A stretch of DNA of 64,000 bases from Otatea glauca (lineage: Eukaryota; Streptophyta; Magnoliopsida; Poales; Poaceae): positions 13,059,278-13,123,277 of the forward strand of contig CM070720.1 in the NCBI GenBank assembly GCA_036346275.1, in the 5' to 3' direction. The translations under genes and the position numbers were made by a program. The first letter of the stretch is position 1; each line of letters begins with the position of its first letter. The notes under the pieces were generated by a model. That model was not told the DNA's origin. It was given only the letters and a program-made list of their open reading frames with translations, and did no database searches. Of the stretch, positions 1 to 10,000 are shown one piece after another.

Positions 1-570
1 GATGATTAAAAGGGTAAGTATTCGCTGCCCAGGATCTTAATTTGTTTGATCAGTCAAAAAGGAGCTGGAGTGTTCTCAAGGATAGATCTTCGATCAAGTT
101 ATCATCAGTTAAGAATCTGTGCAGAGTATGTTCTTAGGTCAGAGTTTTCTACGCATTATGGACAGTGTGAGTTTACAGTGTGTCTACTAGAATGATCAAT
201 GCCATTACAGAATTTATGGACATGACGAATGGAGTTCCATGGGAAATTGGTCAAGCTATTATGGTGTATAGGTGGGATGTTTTTGTCACTTCAAGTCAAA
301 AGGAAAGTATGCGGAACAAGTTGGGATTAGTTTTGGAAAGGTTGTTAGACCAATGGTTGTATGCTAAGTTTAGCAAATGTGACTTTTGGAAGGAGAAAGT
401 GGAATTTCTTGCCATGAGATGACTGCTAAAGGAGTCACCGTGAATCCAACCACAAGCGATGTTACGTGGGAGCAACCGAGACCGCTTCGGCAATTAGGAG
501 AAGAAGTTTGTATGGACGCCGCGGTGCGAGAATAGTTTTCTGTGATTGAGGAAACGTTTGACGATAGCAC
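1..570 (+). pseudogene. Element A reverse transcriptase remnant
   Basis: The reading begins inside the RT palm/finger region: fragments equivalent to KYPLPRI, the KIDLRS-like block and RYHQL can be read in shifting frames in the first 180 bases. A later stretch (about 340-440) matches the LYAKFSKCDFWKEKVEFL block that is intact in element E. The YIDD/FIDD catalytic box is not recognisable, and several stops and frameshifts separate the parts. It cannot encode an active enzyme. The short open frames here are fragments of this one gene rather than separate proteins. Confidence 0.8.
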
Positions 571-1068
571 CTGTCTTAGTGTTGCCGGATGTGCAAACGC
601 AGCTTCGATATATACTATGATGCCTCAAGACAAGATCTTGGATGTGTGTTAATACAAAAAGGCAAAGTTGTTACCTATGCGGCGGGACAGTTGAGGCCAC
701 ATGAAGAGAACTATGCTACGCATGAATTGGAAATTGCTACCGTAGTGCATGCTTTGAGGTTATTGCGTTGTTGGAGATATGTACCAACCATAAAAGACCT
801 TAATGTGGAACGAAGAGGATGGTTGGAGTTGATTAAGTATTATAAGGCTGGGATCTGTTATCATCCTGGTATGGCTAATGGGGTGTCTAATGTCTTAAGT
901 CGGAAAGGTCACAGTGCCAATACACTAACAAAAAGGGATCAATCGAAATTATGCAAGGAGTTTCAAAAGTTGAAATTAGAAGTGGTTTCACAAGGATTTA
1001 TAGCTGCTTTGGAAGTTAAGCCAATGCTTGACGATCAGATCAAGGTGGGTCGAAGGATGAAGGCTTAG
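571..1068 (+). pseudogene. Element A RNase H remnant with internal deletion
   Basis: An open stretch of about 159 codons (589-1068) carries the RNase H start (FDIYYDASRQDLGCVL), the QLRPHEENYATHELE block and the late HPGMANGVSNVLSRK block. Compared with E and G it lacks about 35 residues between the HALRLLR region and the RRGWLEL region. That removes the YLIGNR and YTDHKSLKY segment, which contains one catalytic aspartate, so the enzyme is inactive. The frame ends in a stop before the integrase linker. Confidence 0.82.
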
Positions 1069-1079
1069 CTGAAAATTTT

Positions 1080-1308
1080 ATCGTGGATGACCAAGGAACC
1101 ACATAGTTTAAAGGTCGAAGCTATGTATCGAACAAGAAAGAGCTTAAGCAGTTGATGTTGGAAGAAGCTCATGATTCTAAGTATTCAATTCATCCAAAAA
1201 GGTGTTAAGATATATCAAGGTCTTAAGGAAAGGATTTGATAGCCTAAGACGAAGCGTGAAGTAGCTGAGCATGTTGCTTTATGCGACGTATGTCAGAGAG
1301 TAAAAGCC
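1080..1308 (+). pseudogene. Element A integrase zinc-finger remnant
   Basis: The linker and HHCC region equivalent to 47330-47600 of element E can be followed here in broken frames: EEAHDSKYSIHP near 1160-1195, then a stop near 1239. The last part (VAEHVALCDVCQRVK) is in frame with the large open reading frame that follows, so that frame actually opens at about 1241. The two histidines are separated from the two cysteines by a frameshift and stop. Confidence 0.75.
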
Positions 1309-2418
1309 ATGCATCAAAGACCCGCTGGTTTATTGCAACCATTGAAAATTCCGGAATGGAAGTGGGAGGAAATCGGAATGGACTTTATCACCGGTTTACC
1401 TAAGACTCAGAGAGGTTACGATTCCATTTGGGTTATTGTGGATCGTCTAACCAAGGTCGCCCATGTTATTCCAGTGAAGACCACTTACTCCGGAGATCGT
1501 TTAGCGGAGTTGTACATGTCAAGGATTGTATGCTTGCATGGAGTGCCCAAGAAGATTGTGTCGGACAGAGGTACCCAATTCACCTCAAGGTTTTGGAACA
1601 AGTTGCATGAAGCAATGGGGACTCGTCTGAATTTTAGTACAGCATATCACCCGCAGACAGATGGTCAGACTGAAAGAGTAAATCAGATTTTAGAGGATAT
1701 GTTGAGAGCTTGTGCTTTAGCTTCTGCTACATCTTGGGATAAAAGTTTGCCATATGTAGAATTCAGTTACAATAATAGTTATCAAGCTAGCCTGCAGATG
1801 TCACCATTTGAGGCGTTGTATGGACGTGCTTGTCGTACTCCATTAAATTGGAACGAAACAGGAGAACGTTTGGTTTTTGGGCCAGATATCCTCGAAGAAG
1901 CCGAAAGTCAAGTCGCAATGATCAGAGAAAGGTGGATGATAGCACAATCAAGACAGAAAAGCTACGCAGATAACCGTCGTCGAGATTTGAGTTTTGAACC
2001 AGAAGATCATGTGTATCTCAGGGTTACCCCTCTTAAGGGCGTTAAGAGATTTCATGTTAAAGGGAGGCTTGCACCAAGATATGTTGGTCCGTTCAAGATT
2101 CTGAGCCGTCGAGGAGAGGTAGCTTATCAGCTGGAGTTGCCTCAGTCTTTGGCAGGAGTGTATGATGTATTCCATGTGTCACAGCTCAAGAAATGTCTTA
2201 GAGTGCCAACGGAGCAAACCCCGTTGGATGCAATAGAGCTGCAAGAAGATTTGACTTACAAAGAGCAACCGGTCAGAATTTTGGATGTTATGGAGCGCAA
2301 GACCAGAAACAAGTCTATTCGCTTTTGTCGAGTTCAGTGGAACAATCATTCCGGAAGTGAAGCCACTTGGGAGCGACAAGAAGATTTGAAGTCAGAATTC
2401 CCGAACCTATTTCTTTAG
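1309..2418 (+). CDS. Element A integrase core and chromodomain, open over 369 codons
   Basis: This is the longest undamaged piece of element A. The DD35E integrase core is complete: D25 in MDFITGLP, D86 in SDRGTQF and E122 in TERVNQ. It is followed by the GPF/Y module (GPFKILSRRGEVAYQLELP, about residues 260-280) and a C-terminal chromodomain (about 312-368) ending in ATWERQEDLKSEFPNLF. Integrase joins the element cDNA to host DNA in the nucleus; the chromodomain is thought to steer insertion to particular chromatin. The ATG at 1309 is only the first Met in a frame open from about 1241, and in a working element this would be the C-terminus of a Gag-Pol polyprotein. RT and RNase H upstream are wrecked, so independent expression is doubtful. 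Confidence 0.85.
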   Translation: MHQRPAGLLQPLKIPEWKWEEIGMDFITGLPKTQRGYDSIWVIVDRLTKVAHVIPVKTTYSGDRLAELYMSRIVCLHGVPKKIVSDRGTQFTSRFWNKLHEAMGTRLNFSTAYHPQTDGQTERVNQILEDMLRACALASATSWDKSLPYVEFSYNNSYQASLQMSPFEALYGRACRTPLNWNETGERLVFGPDILEEAESQVAMIRERWMIAQSRQKSYADNRRRDLSFEPEDHVYLRVTPLKGVKRFHVKGRLAPRYVGPFKILSRRGEVAYQLELPQSLAGVYDVFHVSQLKKCLRVPTEQTPLDAIELQEDLTYKEQPVRILDVMERKTRNKSIRFCRVQWNNHSGSEATWERQEDLKSEFPNLFL

Positions 2419-2449
2419 TTAGCCCTGAATCTCGGGTCGAGATTCTGTC

Positions 2450-2463
2450 AAGGGGGGAAGGTT
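2450..2463 (+). other. Polypurine tract of element A
   Basis: AAGGGGGGAAGGTT lies directly before the LTR TG, where plus-strand DNA synthesis is primed. The same tract precedes the 3' LTR of E (48748-48760) and, reversed, that of G (14213-14228). Confidence 0.85.
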
Positions 2464-5400
2464 TGTAACATCCCAAAAATTTGCCAAATATTATTTTATT
2501 GTTTAAATGTGCATTTATGATTTTCTGGAATTTATATGGATGTTTTCTGGATTTATTTGAATTAATTTCAAATCAAGTTTATTGCCTTTTATTCAAATCT
2601 ATTTAAATCTATGAAAAGTTAAAATAAAGTTTTGCCAAAAATATTTTATTTGAGTCCAGAATGTCTCAAAGTATTTTTGAGAATTTTCTGGGATTTTTCC
2701 TGATTATTTATTTGCCTAAAATCAATTAAGTGAATTTCTACAATTATTTAAATTAGTAAAGTTTTAAAAACCCTTGGAACAGTATTGGGCCGAAGCCCAA
2801 TACTGTGCGCCTGAGGCCGCGTCGATGCGGTCCAGTCCAGCCCGTGAGACGCAGCCGGGTAAAACCCTAGATCCGTGGCCGTTTGTGTGCGATCCAACGG
2901 TCCAGCGAAGGCCGCGTGTGCGCTCACATTTTGGCCGTCGGATCGTGACACGCGCGTCGCCGCGGTCGATCGTCGTCTCCGTTCGGGACTCGAGTCGCGC
3001 CCGTTCTGACGTAGGATTTCTTCGCCGTGTAGAGCTCGGACGCCGAGGCTATAAAAGGAGGGTAGCACCGAGGTTCGCGATTGAGCGCCGCATATTTTGG
3101 TCGGAAGGTTTCGCGAGCGCGTGGAACGCAGCCGCGAGCTCGCGGAGTTGAAGCGTGGAACCGCTGCGGTTTTGACCGAGGACATCGCCCGATCTGCCGT
3201 CTTCGTCGCTTGGGCGCGGTCCGAGTTCGCCGAACCGTGCGCGTCGGATCCCGCCATCTCGCCGCCAGAGCCCGCCGCGCGCGCGTCGAGGTCATCTTCT
3301 CCATCTCGGTGAAAAGCGCCGCCGTGCCATCGTCGTCTCGTAGCGCTCACGTTCGACCGCCGGATCTTGGGTAAGCCGTCGGATGAGGATGCGTGGTCGA
3401 TTAGATCGTAGCCGTCCGATTCCTTTTCCTCGGACGGATCGAGCCGCACGTGAGACCAATCGGTTACAACGCGTGTCGGTGTGTGTGCGAGCGGCATGGA
3501 CCGAGTTCACCGTAGTCTGCGTCTTGCGCCGTGGACCCGATCCATACGCCCGGGACGCGTGTCGGCTTACGATTGGCTCGATCCACCGACGTCCTGCGGC
3601 GTCATGCTTGCGTCATAAAGGTATTTTTCAATTGGAAAATAATCCGATTGGAAATTCTGTGTTGATGACGTCATCATGAGGTCACGCTGACGTCATAAAT
3701 CGGTTTTTCAGAATAAAAATAAATCTGTTAATTCCGAATTTCTAATTTCTGTATTTTCAGTATTTATTTCAAACTTCAAAAGGCTATATCTTTTGCATTG
3801 TAACTCGGATTTGAGTGATTCAAATTTCTAAAAATTTGTAAAATTGAGATCTATTTAATGGTCAATTTTATTTGATTTTTGGAGTTCAATTGCTCTCTAT
3901 TTTGGTATGTATTTGCTTTTCTCCTTCGGTACGCGTAGACGTTGAATTGTGCGACGCTTCGGAGGAAGATCCAACAACTCGAGATCAAGTTTCAGAGCAA
4001 GATCAGGACCTATTCTAAGGCAAGTTGTGCTTTGATCATATTGAACCCATGTTTATAAAATTGCTATATTTGTTTTACCCTATTGCATATTATTTCAAGT
4101 GTACAATTGTTTCAAATTAAATTGGGACTTAGCTAGTATACCAATTTGATCTATACCCTACCTTGTCATTGTATGCCATGATCCATTGTCACCCTAGATT
4201 GGTTAAATATAGTTGGTTAATAATTATAATCAACATTGGAGGATTAGTTCGTATTAGTTGCTTAGCCATGCCACATCATCACATGTGTCAGAATCATTGA
4301 TAATTAATCTTGATTAATGGAATATGGAACAATATTATGAACTTGTGTGTCATGTGGGATCACACGATGAGATTGAGTTGTTGTGGCGAGTCATGTCACG
4401 CAAGCGATGTTGAATTGTTGATGGCACGTGGTGCTTGGTAATCAAGCGGGTGATAATAATTTAGATTGGGGCAAGTGACAAGGCGAGTATGCCAAGAGTG
4501 GGCCCAATGGGCGAGAAGGTATGTGGATGTCTTGCCCTGATCACTCTAAGGACTTAACCTTGCAAGCCTTTGACCTGAGTCAATCATGCAACCACATGTC
4601 TGGTATGGGCCAGCCTAGCTGATTAATTTGCAATGTCTTAACTTTGGTACTATCTTGGTCGGTGTGAGTTCGAGTTATGGTGTAATTCACATGGCGCAAG
4701 AGGGGGCCTGGTTGTGGTTTTGGACCCACGGTGTTGAAACCTTAGCGGGTAGTACTAGATTAAGCCAGAGCATTGTAAAGGCTTTGTCGTGATCTCTCCG
4801 CCGACACACCGAAGGAAGTGTGTTAACCCGGAAGGCACCAAGAGACGATCATGTCACGTGGGTAAAGTGCATAACCTCTGCAGAGTGTGAAACTATTCGG
4901 ATAGCCGTCTTTGTGGTATTGAGCAATGCTCGGAATTACTGATTAAGGGTTAGCTTAATTAAATGGAAAACTTGGTTGGGATGGCGGGATTGCCATATGG
5001 AAGATTGGAATTTGATTTAGGATTGTAAACTTGGTTTACTTGAGAAATACTGAATTTATTTATTATTGCTGTTTGATTTAGAGTCTTTACAATCTATTTC
5101 TGTATTTGTTCATAAATGCCGCTTATTGCAAAATAGCCATGATAGCCTATCCATTGGAATAAGCCTTGCATATAGTTACATAGAAGCGCATGTGCACAAC
5201 TTGTTGAGTGCTTTAAGTACTCACCCTTGCCAACAATAACATCACCAGTTGAAGAGTCTACTTCACTGCTTTGGAGGAAAGATTCCAGGAGAGCGAATAT
5301 TTAGGCGCAAGCCTTGTCGATTACTGTGGTATCGAGGGTTGTCTACGTTTTCATTCCGCTGCAGTTTAATATGTTGTTCAGCCTTGAGAGGCGTACTCAT

Positions 5401-5575
5401 GTAAGTTGACCATAAGGTCATTCAACTAGTAGTATACTATATATGATGTCTTTCATATTATTTCCGCTATGTATGATTGTGATATTTACTGATGTTGAGC
5501 CTGTGTGCACTAGCGTGATCCTGGACTAGTGTGGTATACACAGAGGGTCCGGATTTGCATATTCGGGTCCCGACA
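2464..5575 (+). repeat. 3' LTR of element A (3112 bp)
   Basis: It starts TGTAACATCCC after the purine tract and ends GGTCCCGACA. An AT-rich first 300 bases is followed by a GC-rich promoter-like part (2760-3600) with a TATA box near 3050, then AT-rich sequence. A block at 4858-4908 around the palindrome CTCTGCAGAG recurs in the LTRs of E, F and G, as does a small GAGTGC/GTACTC hairpin at 5206-5222. The open frames of 60-250 codons in the GC-rich part overlap on both strands and look like chance frames. Confidence 0.92.
3050..3057 (+). promoter_or_regulatory. TATA box of the element A LTR promoter
   Basis: TATAAAAG lies in GC-rich surroundings in the first third of the LTR, where a pol II promoter is expected. 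A TCCAACGGTC motif lies about 155 bases upstream. Confidence 0.6.
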
Positions 5576-5580
5576 CAAAA

Positions 5581-6063
5581 GTTCTCTCACAAGATAACAT
5601 GGATAGTATAGAACCATTGCCATTCTCTGTTGCGTTGTCTTCTATTATTACTAATGCTTTGAAGGATAATGAGATGGAGTCGAGGACGACTCCAATTCAA
5701 GAAGGGGAGAATGATGAGGACATCCCAACCAAGGATACAATCGCTGCCCTTTTTTCCTCTACGACCGCTACTTCGTCTACGACGTCTAGAGGGCTTAATC
5801 CGGAAGCAAGTCCTTTCCATTCACCTTTGCTGGACCAGCACGTCAAGAACATCCACCGAGGACAGCCCACGCACCAAGGAAGGCCCAATATAAAGCCCAA
5901 TTCGTCGTCGAGTCCGGTTCGGCCATCCAGGAGCAGCAGTACTTCAGACGGACGCCACGGCCATATCCGAACTCCGTTTTCGACGTTCGACAACTTGTTT
6001 GAAAGGTATCGAGATAACCTTTCCAATGGATCTGATCCCGAGGCCAAATTCCTCCTGGAGTGA
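5581..6063 (+). pseudogene. C-terminal end of the N1 reading frame, running into the LTR
   Basis: The open frame (first Met 5599) has about 40 codons of internal sequence (SIEPLPFSVAL..., then ESRTTPIQEGEN) and then reads through the purine tract and 350 bases of LTR. Only the part before 5712 is alignable to the corresponding part of N3, where the stop also falls just inside the LTR. This is the end of a Gag-derived protein of unknown function; no enzymatic domain is visible. The 5' part is cut off by element A. Confidence 0.6.
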
Positions 6064-6560
6064 AGGGAAATCAAAGAACAATCTCATAGGACAGAAATTC
6101 CAGGTGCTGCGCCACCTTTCTTTTGGGCCCAATGCCCATGTACTTTTAGGGTTCCACCCCTCCTTTGGCCGGCGCCCCTCTCCTGGCTGCCGCAATCCTC
6201 TTGGGTGGCTCCCCTTGTGTGGGTACCCCTTTATATTGGGTTCTCACCCCTGTTCTTCATTTTTTAGGTTTTGTTGTGTTTTGGTAGACCCATGTGCGTC
6301 CCTCCTCAATCTTGCGTGTGTCGACTGGACCACTCGAGTTGAGAAACAGAACCTCACCTTGTTTTTATTTGAGATTATTGGTTTGAAAATTGCTATCACC
6401 TTGTTCTTGCTTGTTCTTGGTTGTAGCAAGTTAAAGGGTCGATCGGGTCTTTGATTCGGTTGCTCGCCTCGTGTAGTGACGTTGCCATTGTTTGGTTGCT
6501 GATCTTGTGGTTCATCATATCGTTCTCATCAAAAGATCGGGACAACCCTAATGTGTATCA
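5712..6560 (+). repeat. 3' LTR of N1 (849 bp)
   Basis: It begins TGATGAGGACATC and ends ATGTGTATCA. Its start corresponds to the reverse complement of the right end of the solo LTR at 61692-62475, and its end (AGATCGGGACAACC) to the left end of that LTR. The open frame 5999-6454 lies wholly inside the LTR and shows no known domain. Confidence 0.8.
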
Positions 6561-6864
6561 CCAACTCGGCGGAGTAGGTGCGGGCAATCTGCCACATCGC
6601 AAGACGTACCGCCTCCTGGATCCCAGCCTCAAAAGAAGTCCTCCTGTTGGTGATGTAGATAGGACGGCTCGCCCTTGTCCTGTCCCGGGCGTAAACAGTG
6701 ATCTTGACATCCCAGGAGATATCAAGTCCTGCCCGCACCACAGTGGTCCCCTGATAAAGCGGCCTATCGAAACCTCCGAGCAGCTGCATCATACGCCATA
6801 ACTCAGCGGCGAATCCTCCAGTGCGCTCTCCATAGGTGTGGATCATCCTCATCTGCCAAAACAA
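6561..6864 (-). pseudogene. Upstream ORF between the F primer site and gag (partial)
   Basis: About 100 codons on the minus strand contain AAELWRMMQLLGGFDRPLYQG and VYARDRTRASRPIYITNRR. The same protein, with stops, can be read at 43227-43560 in element E (GGYAMELWRLLQTLGGF, then ARENEEASRPINISARR). It precedes gag and is not a gag domain. The frame is cut at 6561 by N1; residues read beyond that point belong to N1. Function is unknown. Similarity between two divergent elements suggests that it was a protein under selection (inference). Confidence 0.65.
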
Positions 6865-7042
6865 ACCTCGTTTAAATTAAACATATAATAATAATAAGAT
6901 TTCAGCATAGATATGAAGCAAGAGAGAAAGGATAAGTCGAGATTTCATTGATATTCTTGCTCAAGTTGTTAAATTCTTGGAAAATAGTTTTATCCACCAG
7001 ACAAAGCTAATCTAGTTTAGAGTCAAGACCTACAGTCAGCCT

Positions 7043-7054
7043 GCTCTGATACCA
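7043..7054 (-). other. Primer-binding site of element F (initiator Met tRNA type)
   Basis: The minus strand reads TGGTATCAGAGC four bases after the LTR end, complementary to the 3' end of plant initiator Met tRNA. It marks where minus-strand cDNA synthesis starts. Confidence 0.85.
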
Positions 7055-7058
7055 CCTC

Positions 7059-10000
7059 TGTCGGGACCCGAATCTACAAATCCGGACCCTCTGTGTATTC
7101 TGTGCTAGTCCAGGATCACGCTAGCACACACAGTCTTACGGGGTTGCACATCACAGACATTCACAGCGATATAAGAATAAATAGTACAAACATTTATATA
7201 AAGCGAGTTGTTATGCGACCTTATGGTCTCCTTACATAAAATCACCACGCAGGCTTACATTATTGAGTAAAGGAAATAGCGCGGAATAAAATAAATGTCG
7301 TGGAAGCCTTCATCTTGCCACAGGCAACTGACTGGGCTTGCCCCCTAATTGTCTGGATCCTCATTGTACTCCTCCTCCCACGCTGGTGTAGACTCCTCCA
7401 CTGATGTTGGGGTTGATAAGCAAGGAGGGTGAGTACACAAGGCACTCAACAAGTAATGCATGAATCGGCGCTATTACTATATGCAAAGCTTATTCCAAAG
7501 GATTGGCCTAATTGGTTCTTTTTGCTTCAAACAAACATTTTTAAAGTCAGATCTTATTTAGATTAAAGCGTTGAAACAGTTATAATAATACTAATTTCTT
7601 CAAATGGTTTTTCTTGAAAATTCTCGGCACAACCTTTAATATTCATTTTAACACCGCACACAGCCACCCTTTCCACATTTTATTTTTGAATATCTACCCC
7701 TTGACTGTAATCCCCGAGCAATGTCCAATACATGGACACGGCTATTCGAATAGATTTGACACTCTGCAGAGGTTGTACACTTTACCCACAAGATCTGACC
7801 ATTCACCACACAGTGATCGTCCGTAACAAAGCCTTTCAGGAACCTCTACCTTAACCAAAGAACCTCTCCGGTATTGCCTTCACTATCACTTCCCTCACAC
7901 AGAGCCGAGGTATAGGACAGGTCAATCATCGTTGGTTGGGCACAAAGCCGTAGCACAAGTACGCTCCCCCGTACAGATACACCCCTGTGTACTGTCACCC
8001 TGAGGTATCAGAGGGAAGATAAAATAACCCTAATCAACTAGGTCCATCCCATACCAGACATGTGGTTGTACGGGTGACTCAGATCAAAGGCTTGCAAGGT
8101 GAAGTCCTTAACTGACCAAGGCAAGACTTCCAACACTCAACAGTGGCACATAGCCCAATGTGGCACACAGACTCACATCACTCATCAACCCATTGCCACA
8201 CAGCCCACGGCACCTGACCTCTTGCCACTTGCCCCATTCTAAATCATTTCCCACCGGTGATTATTGTGCAACACATGCCAATAACTCAACATCGATGCAG
8301 AACCACACAGTGTCTCTCAGACCTCAATCTCATCATGTGGCATCATCACACCACTTTCAAAATACATTCAATATTTCTTTAATCAATATTGTACCATTTT
8401 CCCGAAAGATCATTCGTGATTCGTTGCAAGGCTAAGCATCTACTCACGGTCTAGCCTCCCGTGTTGGCACAATATTAACATCCAACTAATACAATCAAAC
8501 TTAGGGTGACAAAGATTTGTGGCATACTGATAATACTTTCATGGTGACAATAACAATATGGGTTGATTAGCTACATTACCCAATTTAATTTAAATTCACT
8601 TTAAATAAATTAGCATGCATAATTTCAAAGCAAAAATTACATTTTAAAATCTGGGATCAAAATGATCAAAGCATCACTTGCCTTCAAAGAGTTGCTGGTC
8701 GTGTTCCGAAGCTTGGTCTTGAGCGACGAACTCTTCCTCGAAACCTTCCGGCAAATTTGTGTCTACGCGTACAAACAATATATGCAATAAATAACTAATA
8801 CAGTACACTAAATGACCTCAAAAATTCAAATAAAATTCACCATTAAAGATATCACAATTTTATGAATTTTTAGAAACTCGAATCACCCAAATCCGAGTTA
8901 AAATGCAAAACTTTTAGCCGTTTGAAGTTTGAATAAAATCTGAAAATACAGAAATTAGAAAATCCGATTTTTCCGAATTATTTTTATACTGAAAAATTGC
9001 ATTTATGACATCAGCATCGCATCATGATGACGTCAGCACAGAAAAAAATTTCGGCCAAAATATTTTTCTGGAGAAATGACGTCAGCATGACGTCATCTGA
9101 CACGTGGCATGCTCTGGGGCTGCCACGTCACCTCGGTCTATGGATTCGGTTCACGACTCGGATTGGTTCCACCGTGGACTCGGTCCACCAGCATAGCGCA
9201 CCCACGCGGCAAGATCCGAGCCGTTCCTTGAATCAACGGTCAGATCCACGCGCCACACCGTACTGCCTCGAAATCTACGCGACACGCGTAGCGCATCCTA
9301 CGGTCGCTCGGATCCAACGGTTAGATCCCCGCGCCGACTGGGCGACGCTTCGCGTTGTGGGCCTCCACGCGTCGCGCATCTGGCGGGACTCCTGGATCCA
9401 ACGGCTTGATCTCGCGCATGTTCGGCGGTGTCTCGGTTCACGCGCAGCAACGCAGCAAGATCGCAGCAGTGCGCCCGAATGCAACGGTCGGATCTGGTCT
9501 CCGCCCCGGTCAACGCAAACACGTGTCTGCACGCGATTCGGTGGAGGTGCAGTGTCATCTCCGCAGCACGTTCAAATCTGAACGGCGCGGATTCACGTGT
9601 CACAGCTCAACCCTCAACTACCGTTTAGATCTAATCTAACGGCCCACGGTACCCGAGCTGATTACTGTTCATCTTAACTACGCGACGCAATCTCACGCGT
9701 ACACTACGATCCAACGACTGAGATCTAAACAAACACAGAAACTAAATCTAATCACCACCGTTCAATCTAGATATAACGATCAAGATTAATGCTAGGATTT
9801 AAAACAGAAGGGGAAAGACGTGGACGGACCAGAAGCGTGCGATGCGGATCGAACGGTCGATGGGGTTCGGCGAGGTCGGTGGTGGCGCGAAGAGAAGGTG
9901 CGGAGCCGGGAAGACGACGCGGCGGTCGGCTGGAGGGCGATTCCGACGAGAAGAACTGACGGGGTCGACGCGTCTTGGCATGGCGAACTCGACGGAGACC

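Larger units (their letters stand above)
1..5575 (+). mobile_element. Element A: 3' part of a Tekay/Del-like Ty3/gypsy chromovirus
   Basis: Seen: a decayed reverse transcriptase, RNase H and integrase with C-terminal chromodomain, then a purine tract and a 3.1-kb LTR beginning TGTAACATCCC and ending GGTCCCGACA. The 5' half lies left of the window. The next five bases (CAAAA, 5576-5580) are the right copy of the expected 5-bp target duplication; the left copy is not visible. The domain order RT-RNaseH-INT-chromodomain defines chromoviruses. The long LTR and the close likeness to element E, which has an initiator-Met tRNA primer site, point to the Tekay/Del lineage (inference). A is inserted into the internal region of N1. 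Confidence 0.9.
5576..6560 (+). mobile_element. N1: 3' end of a gag-only non-autonomous LTR retrotransposon
   Basis: It comprises the tail of an internal open frame, a purine tract (AAGAAGGGGAGAA, 5699-5711) and a complete 3' LTR (5712-6560). The rest lies left of element A, outside the window. Its coding tail (ESRTTPIQEGENDED) matches the tail of the N3 reading frame (ESRTTQNQEANDDE), and its LTR matches the solo LTR at 61692-62475. N1 is inserted in the leader of element F; the five bases after it are CCAAC. Confidence 0.8.

Noticed and set aside
2748..3497. 249-codon minus frame and several plus frames
   Set aside because: All within the GC-rich promoter part of the A LTR and mutually overlapping; no protein-like motif.
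5999..6454. 151-codon frame
   Set aside because: Within the N1 LTR; it is not kept in the related LTR at 61692-62475.
9024..9581. 185-codon open frame in GC-rich DNA
   Set aside because: Lies inside the F LTR, overlaps comparable frames on both strands, no domain, arginine/serine-rich composition typical of GC-rich noise.
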